64,000 nucleotides of DNA from Streptomyces sp. NBC_01485 (GCF_036227125.1 NZ_CP109435.1:7192001-7256000); one strand, 5' to 3'. Shown: positions 23,066 through 31,967, numbered from the stretch's first letter. Notes: generated by a model not told the origin, from the letters alone. Translations and numbers: made by a program.

Positions 23066-24412
23066 GTGACGACCGTCCAATCGCCTCCCGTACCCCCCAC
23101 GGCGATACGTCCCAAAGTAGTGGCCCGCACCGGCCTGTACGCCGTGCTCGCCGCGAACGCGGCCGTCGTGACCCTCTTCGCAGTCCAGGCGGGCTTCGCC
23201 GCCAACGCGCTGGTCGTGGTCGGCCGGTTCGCCGGCCTGTACGCCTCCCTGCTGATGGCGTTCCAGTTGCTGCTGGTGGCCCGGCTGCCCTGGCTGGACC
23301 GCCGTATCGGCATGGACCGGCTGACCAACTGGCACCGCTGGACCGGCTTCGGCCTGCTGTGGACGCTGGTCGGCCACATGGTGTTCATCACCTTCGGCTA
23401 CACGGATCTCTCGGCGGACTCGCCGCTGGACCCGGTGAGCCAGCTCGTCGACCTCGCCGAGACCGTCGAGGGCGTGCTGCGCGCGACCGTCGCGATGGCG
23501 CTCATCCTGGTCATCGGCGGCGTCTCGGCCCGCTGGGCCCGCCGCCGGCTCGCCTACGAGACCTGGCACTTCATCCACCTGTACACGTACGTCGCCGTGG
23601 TGCTGGCCTTCACCCACCAGGTCGCGGTCGGTACGACGTTCACCGCGTCGTCCGCCGCCACGGCGTACTGGTACGGCGTGTGGGGCGTCGCCCTCGGCTC
23701 GGTGTTCCTCGGCCGGGCCGTCCTGCCGCTGTGGCGCAACTGGCGTCACCAACTGCGCGTCGAGGCGGTCGTCCCCGAGGCCGACAACGTCGTCAGCGTC
23801 TACATCACCGGCCGTGACCTGGACAAGCTCCCCGCCCGGGCCGGCCAGTTCTTCCTGTGGCGGTTCCTGACCAAGGACCGCTGGTGGCAGGCGAACCCCT
23901 TCTCCCTGTCCGCCGCGCCCGACGGCACCCGGCTGCGGCTGACCGCGAAGGCGGCCGGCGCCGGCTCCGCGGGCCTGCGCCACATCAAGCCCGGCACCCG
24001 GGTCTTCGCCGAGGGCCCCTACGGCGCCTTCACCGCGATGCACCGCACCCGCCCCGAGTCCCTGCTCATCGCCGGCGGCGTCGGCGTCACCCCGATCCGG
24101 GCGCTGCTCGAGGAGATCCACGGCCACGCGGTGGTCGTCTACCGGGTGTCCGGCGAGCGCGACGCCGTCCTCTACGACGAGCTGCGCGACCTGGCCGTCG
24201 CCAAGGGCGCCGAACTGCACCTGGTCACCGGGCCGCCGGTGCCCGACCGGCTGGCGCCGCGCGAACTCGCCGCGCTCGTGCCGGACATCGCGGAGCGGGA
24301 CGTCTTCCTCTGCGGGCCGCCGCCGATGATGAACGCGGTCCTCGGCACCCTGCGCGAGCTGGACGTGCCCAAGACGCAGATCCACTTCGAGCGTTTCAGC
24401 CTGGCGGGATGA
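23066..24412 (+). CDS. Ferric-reductase-like transmembrane flavoprotein reductase
   Basis: 448 residues. The N-terminal half is a ferric reductase-like haem b membrane domain with paired His (WHRWTGFGLLWTLVGH; TWHFIHLYTYVAVVLAFTH). The C-terminal half is a ferredoxin-NADP reductase module: FAD motif NPFSLSA, NAD(P)-binding GGVGVTPIRAL and terminal CGPPPMM. It should move electrons from cytosolic NAD(P)H across the membrane. Start GTG 23066 with TAGGAG upstream. The next two genes encode an FMN-binding protein and the flavin transferase that charges such proteins, so the three likely form one electron-transfer chain. Confidence 0.92.
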   Translation: MTTVQSPPVPPTAIRPKVVARTGLYAVLAANAAVVTLFAVQAGFAANALVVVGRFAGLYASLLMAFQLLLVARLPWLDRRIGMDRLTNWHRWTGFGLLWTLVGHMVFITFGYTDLSADSPLDPVSQLVDLAETVEGVLRATVAMALILVIGGVSARWARRRLAYETWHFIHLYTYVAVVLAFTHQVAVGTTFTASSAATAYWYGVWGVALGSVFLGRAVLPLWRNWRHQLRVEAVVPEADNVVSVYITGRDLDKLPARAGQFFLWRFLTKDRWWQANPFSLSAAPDGTRLRLTAKAAGAGSAGLRHIKPGTRVFAEGPYGAFTAMHRTRPESLLIAGGVGVTPIRALLEEIHGHAVVVYRVSGERDAVLYDELRDLAVAKGAELHLVTGPPVPDRLAPRELAALVPDIAERDVFLCGPPPMMNAVLGTLRELDVPKTQIHFERFSLAG

Positions 24413-24422
24413 GAGAGACACC

Positions 24423-24833
24423 GTGAAGCGAGCAATACCTGTCCTGGTCCTGTCCGTGGTGGGCCTGATCCCGGTCTGGCGCTACGAGCCGTCGACCGGT
24501 ACGACGACCACCACCGAGGCCGCCTCGACACCCTCCGTGTCCTCATCCTCGGGCTCCTCGGGCTCCTCGGGATCGACCACCTTCGCCGGTACGACCGTGA
24601 CCACGGAGAAGGGCGACGTGCAGGTCCAGGTCACCTTCGAGGGCGGCAAGATCACGGCTGTGGCGATGCTGAAGCAGCCGAACCATCCGCAGACGACGGC
24701 GGCGGTGCCGAAGCTGATCGCGGAGACGTTGACGGCGCAGAGCGCGAAGATCGACACCGTGTCCGGTGCGACCATCACGAGCGACGGTTACCGGGAGTCC
24801 CTCCAGGCCGCGATCGACGCCAAGGGCGCCTGA
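24423..24833 (+). CDS. FMN-binding domain protein, covalent flavinylation target
   Basis: 136 residues. An N-terminal hydrophobic segment (residues 4-18) serves as signal or anchor, then a Ser/Thr/Gly linker and an FMN-bind domain (about 58-132). The flavinylation site DTVSGATITS is complete; Thr117 would receive FMN through a phosphoester bond made by ApbE. GTG start at 24423, 10 bp after the reductase stop. Acts outside the membrane as the electron acceptor of the reductase encoded upstream, by analogy to Nqr/Rnf and flavin-based extracellular electron-transfer proteins. Confidence 0.9.
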   Translation: MKRAIPVLVLSVVGLIPVWRYEPSTGTTTTTEAASTPSVSSSSGSSGSSGSTTFAGTTVTTEKGDVQVQVTFEGGKITAVAMLKQPNHPQTTAAVPKLIAETLTAQSAKIDTVSGATITSDGYRESLQAAIDAKGA

Positions 24834-24834
24834 C

Positions 24835-25596
24835 GTGCACCGCGTCGAGCACGTCATGGGGTTCCCGGTCTCGCTGCGGGTCGACGACACCGTCGTCCCC
24901 GACGACACCGTCGTCCCCGACGAGGCCGGGGACGCCGTGTTCGCCTGGCTGCGCGAGGTCGACGCCCGGTTCAGCCCGTTCAAGGCCGACAGCGAGGTGT
25001 CCCGGTACGGCCGGGGCGAGCTGTCGGCCGGCGAGCTGAGCGCCGACCTCGTGGAGGTCCTCGCCCTCTGCGAGCGGTACCGGGTGGCCACCGGCGGCGC
25101 CTTCGACGTCCGGCTGCCCGGCCGCGCCCTCGACCCCTGCGCGGTGGTCAAGGGCTGGTCCGTGCAGCGGGCGGCCGAACTGCTCACCGGCGCGGGGCTG
25201 CGCCGCTTCTGCCTCAACGCCGGGGGCGACGTGGTCGTGTCCGGCGGGCCCTGGCGGGTCGGCGTACGGCACCCGGAGATCGCCGACAAGCTGTGCACCG
25301 TCCTCGACCTCACCGACGCGGCGGTCGCCACCTCCGCGTGCTACGAGCGCGGCGACCACATCCTCGACGGCCGCACCGGCCGCCCGGCCACCGGCCTCGA
25401 CAGCCTCACCGTCGTCGCCCCGACCCTGACCGAGGCCGACACCGTCGCCACGGCCGCCTTCGCCATGGGCGCGGAGGGCGTGGACTGGGCGGCGGCCCAG
25501 GACGGCTGCGAGGTGTACGCCGTACTGCCCGGCGGGCGTGTGCTGCGCACCGGCGGATTCCCCACGGCGGCGGGGGCGGCGGCTGCGGTCGCGTAA
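24835..25596 (+). CDS. apbE: FAD:protein FMN transferase ApbE
   Basis: 253 residues. ApbE motifs: MGFPVSLRV, EVDARFSPFKADSEVSR, the LNAGGDVVVSG loop, and the metal-binding ADTVATAAFAMG near the end. Transfers FMN from FAD to Thr of SGAT-type sites, here most likely Thr117 of the adjacent protein. Unlike most ApbE proteins it has no signal peptide or lipobox; it starts directly with the catalytic fold at GTG 24835, one base after the previous stop codon. An 18-bp tandem duplication (24883-24918) adds a repeated DDTVVP in a surface loop. Confidence 0.93.
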   Translation: MHRVEHVMGFPVSLRVDDTVVPDDTVVPDEAGDAVFAWLREVDARFSPFKADSEVSRYGRGELSAGELSADLVEVLALCERYRVATGGAFDVRLPGRALDPCAVVKGWSVQRAAELLTGAGLRRFCLNAGGDVVVSGGPWRVGVRHPEIADKLCTVLDLTDAAVATSACYERGDHILDGRTGRPATGLDSLTVVAPTLTEADTVATAAFAMGAEGVDWAAAQDGCEVYAVLPGGRVLRTGGFPTAAGAAAAVA

Positions 25597-25613
25597 GGGT
25601 TTCAGGGCATGCG

Positions 25614-25648
25614 AAGGGCGGGCCGCCGGTTTCACCGGGGGCCCGCCT
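25614..25648. terminator. Bidirectional terminator hairpin
   Basis: GGGCGGGCC ... GGGCCCGCC stem with a roughly 13-nt loop between the convergent apbE and glycosyltransferase genes. Confidence 0.65.
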
Positions 25649-25681
25649 CTTCGTGTGTACGGTCCACGCCGTACGGGGTTC

Positions 25682-27826
25682 TCAGCCGACGTCGGAGGCG
25701 TCCAGGCGGTAGAGGCCGCTGTAGTCGGACACGGCCGTGGCGTTCGCCTTGACCCAGGTCGAGATCTCGGTCTTCGAGGAGCCTTGGCCGCTGTCGCTGA
25801 CGACGATGTAGTGCAGCTTGCCCGCCTTCACGAGGCTCTTCAGCTTGGCGAGCGTCATCGCGTCGTCGCTGCCGGACCAGCCGCCCATCGAGATGACCGG
25901 CTCGCCGGACTCCAGGATGATCGAGGAGGCCGTCTGGTCGGTGGCCACCGCCACCAGCCAGGTCGCGCCGTCCTGGTTCTTCTTCAGGTACGTGATCATC
26001 GCGGACGACACCTGGGTGCCACCGCCGCCGCCCATGCCACCACCGGTACGGCCTTCGGCGCTGCCGGACTCGGTGGAGCCCGATTCCGACGTGCCCGATT
26101 CCGTCGTCCCGGACTCGGTCGTCCCGGACTCCGTCGTGCCGCTGCTGCCCGACGGGGGCTGGCCCATCTCCTGGCCGCCGCCCGAACCACTGGGCGCCTC
26201 ACCGGAGTTGGTGCCCTGCTTGCCGCTCGTGCCGCTGGGGCGCTGGCCGCCTCCACCGCCGCCCATGCCGCCCATGCCGCCACCCGTGCTCGGGCCGGCC
26301 GTCGGGTTGGTGCCGTTGGTGCTGGAGGTGGCGGCCGAGGCCGAGTAGGCGGCCGGGCCGGCGAGCAGGGCCACGACCGCTGCCAGCGCCGCGACGACCG
26401 TCAGCCGCTGCCGCCCGGTGAACCGGCCGACCAGCAGCCCGATCACCGAGGTTGCCCCCGCGACACCGGCCACGATCTCGGCGACCGTGTACAGCGTCCC
26501 GGAGCCGGAGACCCGCTGGAGCAGGACGACCGCCCACACCGAGCTGGCCGCGACCGCGCCCGGCAGCACCCAACCCCACTTCGCCGCCGAGCCGTTGCGG
26601 AAGGCGTCGTAGAGCATGACGCCGCCCGCGCCGGCCAGGGCCGCGATGCCGGGGGCCATGGCGGTGACGTAGTACGGGTGGAAGGTGCCCTCGGCGAGGG
26701 CGAAGGTCAGGTAGTGCAGGACGAACCAGCCGCCCCACAGCATCAGCGCGGCCCGCCTGGCGTCGGTGCGCGGGGCCCGGCCGCGCAGCACCAGGCCGCC
26801 GACCAGCGCGATCGCCGCGAAGGGGATCAGCCAGGAGATCTGGCCGCCCATGATGGTGTTGAACATCCGGTAGAGGCCCGCCTCGCCGCCGAAGCTCGCG
26901 CCGTTGCCGGCCGAGCCCACCGACGAACTCGCCCCGAAGATCCGGCCGAAGCCGTTGTAGCCGATGACCAGGTCCCAGACCGTGTTGTCGGTCGAACCGC
27001 CGATGTAGGGGCGGGAGGAGGCCGGGATCAGGTCGACGACCACCATCCACCAGGCGCTGGAGACCACCAGCGCGACCGTGCCGGCCGCGAGGTTGCGCAG
27101 ACGCTTGCCGAGGGAGGCGTTCGCGGCCCACAGGTAGACGAGGAAGAACGCGGGCAGGACGACGTACGCCTGCATCATCTTCGTGTTGAACGCGAACCCG
27201 ATGGCGACGCCGGACCACACCAGCGGCATCAGCCGGCCGGTGCGGACGGCCTTCAGCAGCGCGGCCGCGCCCAGCAGCATCAGGAAGACGAGGATCGGGT
27301 CGGGGTTGGTGTCCCGGGTGATGGCGACCGTGATCGGGGTGAGCGTGAGGGCCAGCGCGGAGACCGTCGCCGCGACCGCGCCGAAGTCCCGCTTGACCAG
27401 CCGGTACAGCAGTGCGACGGAACCGGTTCCCACGGCGACCATCGGCAGCGTCAACTGCCAGGTGCCGTACCCGAAGACGCGGGCGGACAGGCCCATCACC
27501 CACAGGGCGAACGGCGGTTTGTCGACGGTGATGAAGCTGCCGGCGTCCAGGGCGCCGAAGAAGAACGCCTTCCAGCTCTTGGTGCCGCTGTAGACGGCCG
27601 CGTCGTAGAAGGTGTTGCCGGTGATCGAGGAGAGGTTCCAGGCGTACAGCACCGTGGCCAGGACGAGGATCGCCCAGAGGGCCGGGCGGGCCCAGCGCGG
27701 GTCGTCGGGGGCGCCGGTGAACAGGCGCCTGGCGCGGGCGGCGGGTCCGCCGTCGCCGGGCGGGGTCACCCGGTGGCGGGGGCCGTCCTCCCGGACGGGG
27801 GAGGGCGGCGGGGCGAGGGTCGTCAT
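25682..27826 (-). CDS. ArnT/GT39-like membrane glycosyltransferase
   Basis: 714 residues. About 11-12 membrane segments in the first 480 residues and an extracellular C-terminal domain after a long Gly/Ser/Thr linker. The family catalytic Asp is in YDAAVYSGTKSWKAF and the conserved DKPPFALWVMG loop follows. Uses polyprenyl-phosphate sugars on the outer face of the membrane. The linker (about residues 500-610) contains GGMGG runs and five or six repeats of ESGTT, clear DNA-level repeats. The terminal 100 residues (VSSAMITYLKKNQ ... YRLDASDVG) form a conserved C-terminal domain seen with this type. The ATG at 27826 overlaps an upstream TGA (ATGA). Confidence 0.88.
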   Translation of the reverse strand: MTTLAPPPSPVREDGPRHRVTPPGDGGPAARARRLFTGAPDDPRWARPALWAILVLATVLYAWNLSSITGNTFYDAAVYSGTKSWKAFFFGALDAGSFITVDKPPFALWVMGLSARVFGYGTWQLTLPMVAVGTGSVALLYRLVKRDFGAVAATVSALALTLTPITVAITRDTNPDPILVFLMLLGAAALLKAVRTGRLMPLVWSGVAIGFAFNTKMMQAYVVLPAFFLVYLWAANASLGKRLRNLAAGTVALVVSSAWWMVVVDLIPASSRPYIGGSTDNTVWDLVIGYNGFGRIFGASSSVGSAGNGASFGGEAGLYRMFNTIMGGQISWLIPFAAIALVGGLVLRGRAPRTDARRAALMLWGGWFVLHYLTFALAEGTFHPYYVTAMAPGIAALAGAGGVMLYDAFRNGSAAKWGWVLPGAVAASSVWAVVLLQRVSGSGTLYTVAEIVAGVAGATSVIGLLVGRFTGRQRLTVVAALAAVVALLAGPAAYSASAATSSTNGTNPTAGPSTGGGMGGMGGGGGGQRPSGTSGKQGTNSGEAPSGSGGGQEMGQPPSGSSGTTESGTTESGTTESGTSESGSTESGSAEGRTGGGMGGGGGTQVSSAMITYLKKNQDGATWLVAVATDQTASSIILESGEPVISMGGWSGSDDAMTLAKLKSLVKAGKLHYIVVSDSGQGSSKTEISTWVKANATAVSDYSGLYRLDASDVG

Positions 27827-28070
27827 GACGCGTACTCCAGGTGGGTGTTCGCCCCGGTGGGCAGGATGGCGGGGGACGTGGCGCGGGTGGCGGGCACCTG
27901 GGGGGTGCTCGTGCGGCGGGGTACGGCGGGGACGCGGGTGCGGCCGGTGAGGGTGGAGCGGAGCATGCGGCCCATGCCCTTGAGGTCGTCGACGGCCGTG
28001 CGGACGATGTCGACGCGGCCACGATCTCGACCGACCGCTGCCGGACGCCTCCCGCGTTCGTTTCGTTCAT
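27823..28070 (-). pseudogene. Frameshifted short gene coupled to the GT39 gene
   Basis: The frame ending TGA at 27825-27823 overlaps the GT39 ATG as ATGA, the usual mark of a translationally coupled upstream gene. Its last 70 residues (GRVDIVRTAVDDLKGMGRML ... LPTGANTHLEYAS) look like real coding sequence, but no start codon lies in that frame close by. An ATG at 28070 (MNETNAGGVRQR) opens another frame. A one-base shift near 28025-28040 would join them to an ORF of about 80 residues. Either a frameshifted small gene or the end of a larger deleted one. No family recognised. Confidence 0.4.
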
Positions 28071-28305
28071 GGCCCCGACGATCGGGGCCGTGTCTGGGGG
28101 ATCTCTGAGCCGCCCCTGAGGGAAGAGTGAGAATCAGCCGACTCACAGGTCGCGCACAGATGTAACGGGAGAAACACAGGGCGAAGTTCGGCCGCTCCCC
28201 CCAAAACGCCCGTAACACGAGCCGTCTAGACTCGAACCGCAACGGCCCGAAACCTCGTGGTCGAGTGCGGGCAGAAAATGCCAGACCCGAAGGGTATTCG
28301 GCGCT

Positions 28306-29469
28306 TTGATACGGATAGATTCAGTCACCAAGCGATACCCGGACGGCACGGTGGCGGTCGACCGGCTCTCCCTCGACATACCGGACCGCTCGATCACGGT
28401 CCTCGTCGGCCCCTCCGGCTGCGGCAAGACGACCACCCTGCGGATGATCAACCGGATGGTCGAGCCCAGCGAGGGCACGATCCTCATCGACGGCGTCGAC
28501 AGCCGTCAGCAGCCGGTCAACACCCTGCGCCGGTCCATGGGCTACGTCATCCAGAACGCCGGACTCTTCCAGCACCGCACGATCGTCGACAACATCGCCA
28601 CCGTGCCCCGGATGCTCGGCTGGAGCAAGGACAAGGCCCGCGCCAGGGCCCGGGAACTGATGGAACGCGTCGGCCTCGACGCCTCGTTCGCCAAGCGCTA
28701 CCCCTACCAGCTCTCCGGCGGTCAGCAGCAGCGCGTCGGCGTGGCGCGGGCGCTCGCCGCCGATCCGCCGGTGCTGCTCATGGACGAGCCCTTCTCCGCC
28801 GTCGACCCCGTCGTCCGCAAGGGCCTTCAGGAAGAACTCCTGCGCATCCAGGCCGAGTTGGGCAAGACCATCGTCTTCGTCACGCACGACATCGACGAGG
28901 CGGTCAAGCTCGGCACGATGGTCGCCGTGCTGCGCACCGGCGGCCGGCTCGCCCAGTTCGCGCCGCCCGCCGAGCTGTTGTCCGACCCCGCCGACGAGTT
29001 CGTCGAGGACTTCCTCGGCGCCGACCGCGGCATCCGGCGCCTGTCCTTCTTCTCCTCCGCCGGCCTGGAGCTGCTCACCGCCCCGATCGTCGCGATCGAC
29101 GCCACCGCCGAGCAGCTCGCCGCCCGCGGCGCGGCCGACGCCCCCTACCTCCTCGTCACCGGACTCGACGGCCGTCCGCTCGGCTGGAGCGAGCCCGCCG
29201 GGCTGACCGCCGGACAGGTCGACGCCGGCCGACTGCTGCCGTACGGACGGCCGTTCGTCGCCGGCCGCGACTCGCTGCGCGCCGCGCTCGACTGCGCCGT
29301 CCTGTCGCCCACCGGCTGGGCGGTCGCCGTGGACGCCGAGGGCCGGGCCGCCGGAGTCGTCTCGCAACGGGCCATCGGCGAGGCCATCCGCGGCGCCCAC
29401 GCGGCAGGGCGCGAGGACCCGCAGGCCACCGCGGCAACCGCGGCAACCGCGCAGAAGGTCATCCGGTGA
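28306..29469 (+). CDS. Osmoprotectant/glycine-betaine type ABC transporter ATPase (OpuCA-like)
   Basis: 387 residues: Walker A GPSGCGKTTTL, Q-loop YVIQNAGLF, signature LSGGQQQRVG, Walker B VLLMDEPFSAVDP, H-loop VFVTHD. Residues 250-370 form a divergent CBS-like regulatory region as in OpuCA/OpuAA, which senses ionic strength in homologues. Start TTG at 28306 with GAAGGG about 12 bp before; homology begins MIRIDSVTKRYPDG. Followed by two permeases through GTGA overlaps; the binding protein is separate at 35878. Energises uptake of quaternary ammonium compounds such as betaine, choline or proline. Confidence 0.92.
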   Translation: MIRIDSVTKRYPDGTVAVDRLSLDIPDRSITVLVGPSGCGKTTTLRMINRMVEPSEGTILIDGVDSRQQPVNTLRRSMGYVIQNAGLFQHRTIVDNIATVPRMLGWSKDKARARARELMERVGLDASFAKRYPYQLSGGQQQRVGVARALAADPPVLLMDEPFSAVDPVVRKGLQEELLRIQAELGKTIVFVTHDIDEAVKLGTMVAVLRTGGRLAQFAPPAELLSDPADEFVEDFLGADRGIRRLSFFSSAGLELLTAPIVAIDATAEQLAARGAADAPYLLVTGLDGRPLGWSEPAGLTAGQVDAGRLLPYGRPFVAGRDSLRAALDCAVLSPTGWAVAVDAEGRAAGVVSQRAIGEAIRGAHAAGREDPQATAATAATAQKVIR

Positions 29470-30188
29470 ACCGCTTCTTCGACATCCCCAGCGACCTCCA
29501 GCACGACTGGCTCGGCCTGATCGGGCTGCACCTGCGCGAGGCCCTGCTGCCGGTGCTGGGCGGGCTGCTGCTCGCACTCCCGCTGGCCCAACTGTGCGTG
29601 CGGCTGCGCTGGTTGTACCCGCCCGTGCTGTGGGTGACGACCGTGCTCTACGCCATCCCGTCGCTGGCCTTCTTCGTCGTCCTCATCGACTACACGGGCC
29701 AGACCGAACTGACGGTGATGATCCCGCTCACCGTCTACAGCCTCGTCGTGCTCGTCCCGGCGATCGTCGACGGCGTCCGCTCGGTCCCGCAGGAGACCCT
29801 CGCCGCCGCGACCGCCATGGGCTTCGGACCCGTACGCCGTTACCTCCAGGTCCAGTTGCCGATCGCGGTGCCCGCCATCATCGCCGGTCTGCGGGTGGCG
29901 ACCGTGTCGAGCATCAGCCTCGTCAGCGTCGGCATGCTCATCGGCAACCAGGGCGCGCTCGGCAACCTCCTGCACGACGCGCAGATCTACAACCGGCCGG
30001 AACTCGCCTGGAACTCCGTACTCACCAGCGCCGCCCTCGCGGTCCTCGCGGACGCCCTGCTGGTCGTCGTACGCATCCTGCTCACCCCCTGGATGCCGAG
30101 CGCCACACGAGCCGGGAAGTCCAGGGCCACCGGCACCGCGGTCCGGCCCGAGCCGGCCGTGCCCGCCCTGGAGGACGCAGCCCGGTGA
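29466..30188 (+). CDS. Osmoprotectant ABC permease 1
   Basis: 240 residues, five or six membrane segments with the BPD-type EAA loop (ETLAAATAMGFGPVRRYLQVQLP). GTG at 29466 overlaps the ATPase stop. Contains ALYAIPSLAFF-like OpuCB signature (VLYAIPSLAFFVVLIDYTG). Polar tail rich in Arg/Thr/Pro. Pairs with permease 2 to form the membrane channel. Confidence 0.92.
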   Translation: MNRFFDIPSDLQHDWLGLIGLHLREALLPVLGGLLLALPLAQLCVRLRWLYPPVLWVTTVLYAIPSLAFFVVLIDYTGQTELTVMIPLTVYSLVVLVPAIVDGVRSVPQETLAAATAMGFGPVRRYLQVQLPIAVPAIIAGLRVATVSSISLVSVGMLIGNQGALGNLLHDAQIYNRPELAWNSVLTSAALAVLADALLVVVRILLTPWMPSATRAGKSRATGTAVRPEPAVPALEDAAR

Positions 30189-30853
30189 ACGTACTCAACT
30201 TCGTGAACGCCTTCTTCAGCGACAGCGCGCACTGGCACGGCTACGACGGGATCCCCGCCCGGCTGTGGGAACACGTCCAGTACTCCGTGGAGGCGCTGGC
30301 CCTCGCCGCCCTGATCGGTCTGCCGATCGGCCTGGTCACCGGCCACTACGGGCGCGGCGGAAACGTCCTCTCCCTGGTCGCCACCGCCGGCCGCGCGCTG
30401 CCCACCTTCGGCCTGCTGGTGGTGGCGACCATCGCGCTCGGGTTCGGCATGCTGCCCGTGATGATCCCGCTGGTCGTCCTCGCGGTGCCGCCGATCCTGG
30501 TCACCACCTACGAGGCGATGCGCTCCGTGGACCCGTCCCCCGTGGACGCCGCGCGGGGCATGGGCATGCGCGAGTCCGACGTCCTGCTGCGCGTCGAACT
30601 GCCCGTGGCGCTCCCGCTGATCCTCGGCGGCCTGCGCTCGGCGGCCATCCAGATCGTCTCGACGGCCACCATCGCCGCGTACGTCAGCCTCGGCGGCCTC
30701 GGCCGCTACATCGTCGACGGCCTCTACCAGCACGACTACGAGAAGGTCGTGGGCGGCGCCACGCTGGTCGCCGGCCTGGCCCTCGCCACCCTCGCCCTGT
30801 TCTGGGCGGCGACCAGGACGGCGGTCTCACCGGGGGTACGCAGGACCAACTAG
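30185..30853 (+). CDS. Osmoprotectant ABC permease 2
   Basis: 222 residues with about five membrane segments. ALIGLPIGLVTGH and RALPTFGLLVV match OpuCB/OpuCD-type permeases; the EAA loop is SPVDAARGMGMRESDVLLRVELP. Start GTG 30185 overlaps the preceding stop (GTGA). The operon ends here at a 26-bp perfect hairpin. Confidence 0.92.
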   Translation: MNVLNFVNAFFSDSAHWHGYDGIPARLWEHVQYSVEALALAALIGLPIGLVTGHYGRGGNVLSLVATAGRALPTFGLLVVATIALGFGMLPVMIPLVVLAVPPILVTTYEAMRSVDPSPVDAARGMGMRESDVLLRVELPVALPLILGGLRSAAIQIVSTATIAAYVSLGGLGRYIVDGLYQHDYEKVVGGATLVAGLALATLALFWAATRTAVSPGVRRTN

Positions 30854-30871
30854 GTCCGCGAGGAAGACACG

Positions 30872-30928
30872 ACGGGGACGACTCCGGTGCGCGGGAAGGT
30901 CGTTCCCGCGCACCGGAGTCGTCCCCGT
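30872..30928. terminator. 26-bp perfect inverted repeat, bidirectional terminator
   Basis: Left arm 30872-30897 (ACGGGGACGACTCCGG...) and right arm 30903-30928 match perfectly over 26 bp with a 5-nt loop. It sits between the convergent permease and cvnD stops. No mismatch in the stem, which is exceptional even for Streptomyces. Confidence 0.85.
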
Positions 30929-30939
30929 GGCTGTGCCCG

Positions 30940-31539
30940 TCAGCCCTCCGAACGGGCCAGCGCCTGTTCCAGTACGACGAGCAGGGCGTCGCGCACCGAG
31001 CCGCGCTCGCGGGCGTCGAAGACCAGCAGCGGGACGCCCTCCGACACGTCGAGGGCCCAGCGGACCTCGTCCAGCGTGTGCGCGACCTGGCCGTCGAAGG
31101 CGTTCACGGCGACGGCGAACGGGATCTGCTTGTGCTCGAAGTAGTCGACGGCGGCGTAGCAGTCGTCGAGCCGGCGGGTGTCGACGATGACCAGCCCGCC
31201 GATCGCGCCCTCCACGATGTCGTCCCACATGAACCCGAACCGTTCCTGCCCGGGCGTGCCGAACAGGTACAGCTTCAGGGTCGGGTCGATGGTGATGCAG
31301 CCGAAGTCCATCGCGACCGTGGTGGTGGTCTTGCGCGGGGTGTGGCTGAGGTCGTCCACACCCGCCGCGACCTCGGTGATGGCGGCCTCGGTGGTGAGCG
31401 GCTCGATCTCGGAGATCGAGCCGACGGCGGTGGTCTTGCCCACGCCGAAGCCGCCCGCGATGACCAGTTTCACCGGCAGCGGCGGCCGTACGGCGCCCCG
31501 GCCGGCCGAGGTGCGGACCAGCGGTTCGGTCGGTGTCAC
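30940..31539 (-). CDS. cvnD: Conservon GTPase-like protein CvnD (first conservon)
   Basis: 199 residues, MglA/Ras-like. P-loop GGFGVGKTT (residues 29-37), G3-like LFGTPGQERF, and N-terminal Pro/Arg tail. In conservons CvnD is the G-protein-like partner of the CvnA sensor with CvnB and CvnC. GTG start overlaps the cvnC stop (GTGA). Confidence 0.95.
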   Translation of the reverse strand: MTPTEPLVRTSAGRGAVRPPLPVKLVIAGGFGVGKTTAVGSISEIEPLTTEAAITEVAAGVDDLSHTPRKTTTTVAMDFGCITIDPTLKLYLFGTPGQERFGFMWDDIVEGAIGGLVIVDTRRLDDCYAAVDYFEHKQIPFAVAVNAFDGQVAHTLDEVRWALDVSEGVPLLVFDARERGSVRDALLVVLEQALARSEG

Positions 31540-31967
31540 GGAAGTACCCCCCGGGAGTCGGGGATGGCCCGCAGGCCATCGATAACCCTGCGCAGAACGG
31601 ACGCCTCGTGGGTGACGCCGGAGTCGGGCACGTGCACCGAGAGCTGCCCCGCCGAGCGCAGGTCCTCGGCGAGGACCCGCACCACGTTGAGGTGCAGCCG
31701 CAGCCGGGCCGCGATCTCCGCGATCGACTGCGGCACCCGGCAGGCGGCGACGATGTCGTGCTGTTCGAAGGCGAGCCGCTCGAGTACGTCGAGCCCGTCG
31801 GTGGTGGCCACCAACTGGGTCTCCACGGGCATCGTCCGGCCGGACGACGCCTCGCCGGCGCCCGCCACCCGGCCGGCGGTGACCAGGAAGGGCCGGACGG
31901 CGGGGGCGGGGCCGACGGGTGCGACGCCGTCCTCGCCCCCGCCGCTCGGTGTGCGGCCGTCCCCCAT
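31536..31967 (-). CDS. cvnC: Conservon DUF742 protein CvnC (first conservon)
   Basis: About 143 residues. The DUF742 domain (VRPFLVTAGR, then a helix-turn-helix-like SIAEIAARLRLHLNVVRVLAEDL and VLRRVIDGLRAI) is complete. ATG 31967 is favoured since GGAGAGAG precedes it; a GTG at 31994 is possible. Between cvnB and cvnD in one operon. Confidence 0.93.
   Translation of the reverse strand: MGDGRTPSGGGEDGVAPVGPAPAVRPFLVTAGRVAGAGEASSGRTMPVETQLVATTDGLDVLERLAFEQHDIVAACRVPQSIAEIAARLRLHLNVVRVLAEDLRSAGQLSVHVPDSGVTHEASVLRRVIDGLRAIPDSRGVLP

Noticed and set aside
25538..28108. 856-codon plus-strand open frame
   Set aside because: It is antisense to the GT39 gene, has extreme Arg/Gly/Ala composition, no ribosome site and no family; a GC-skew shadow.
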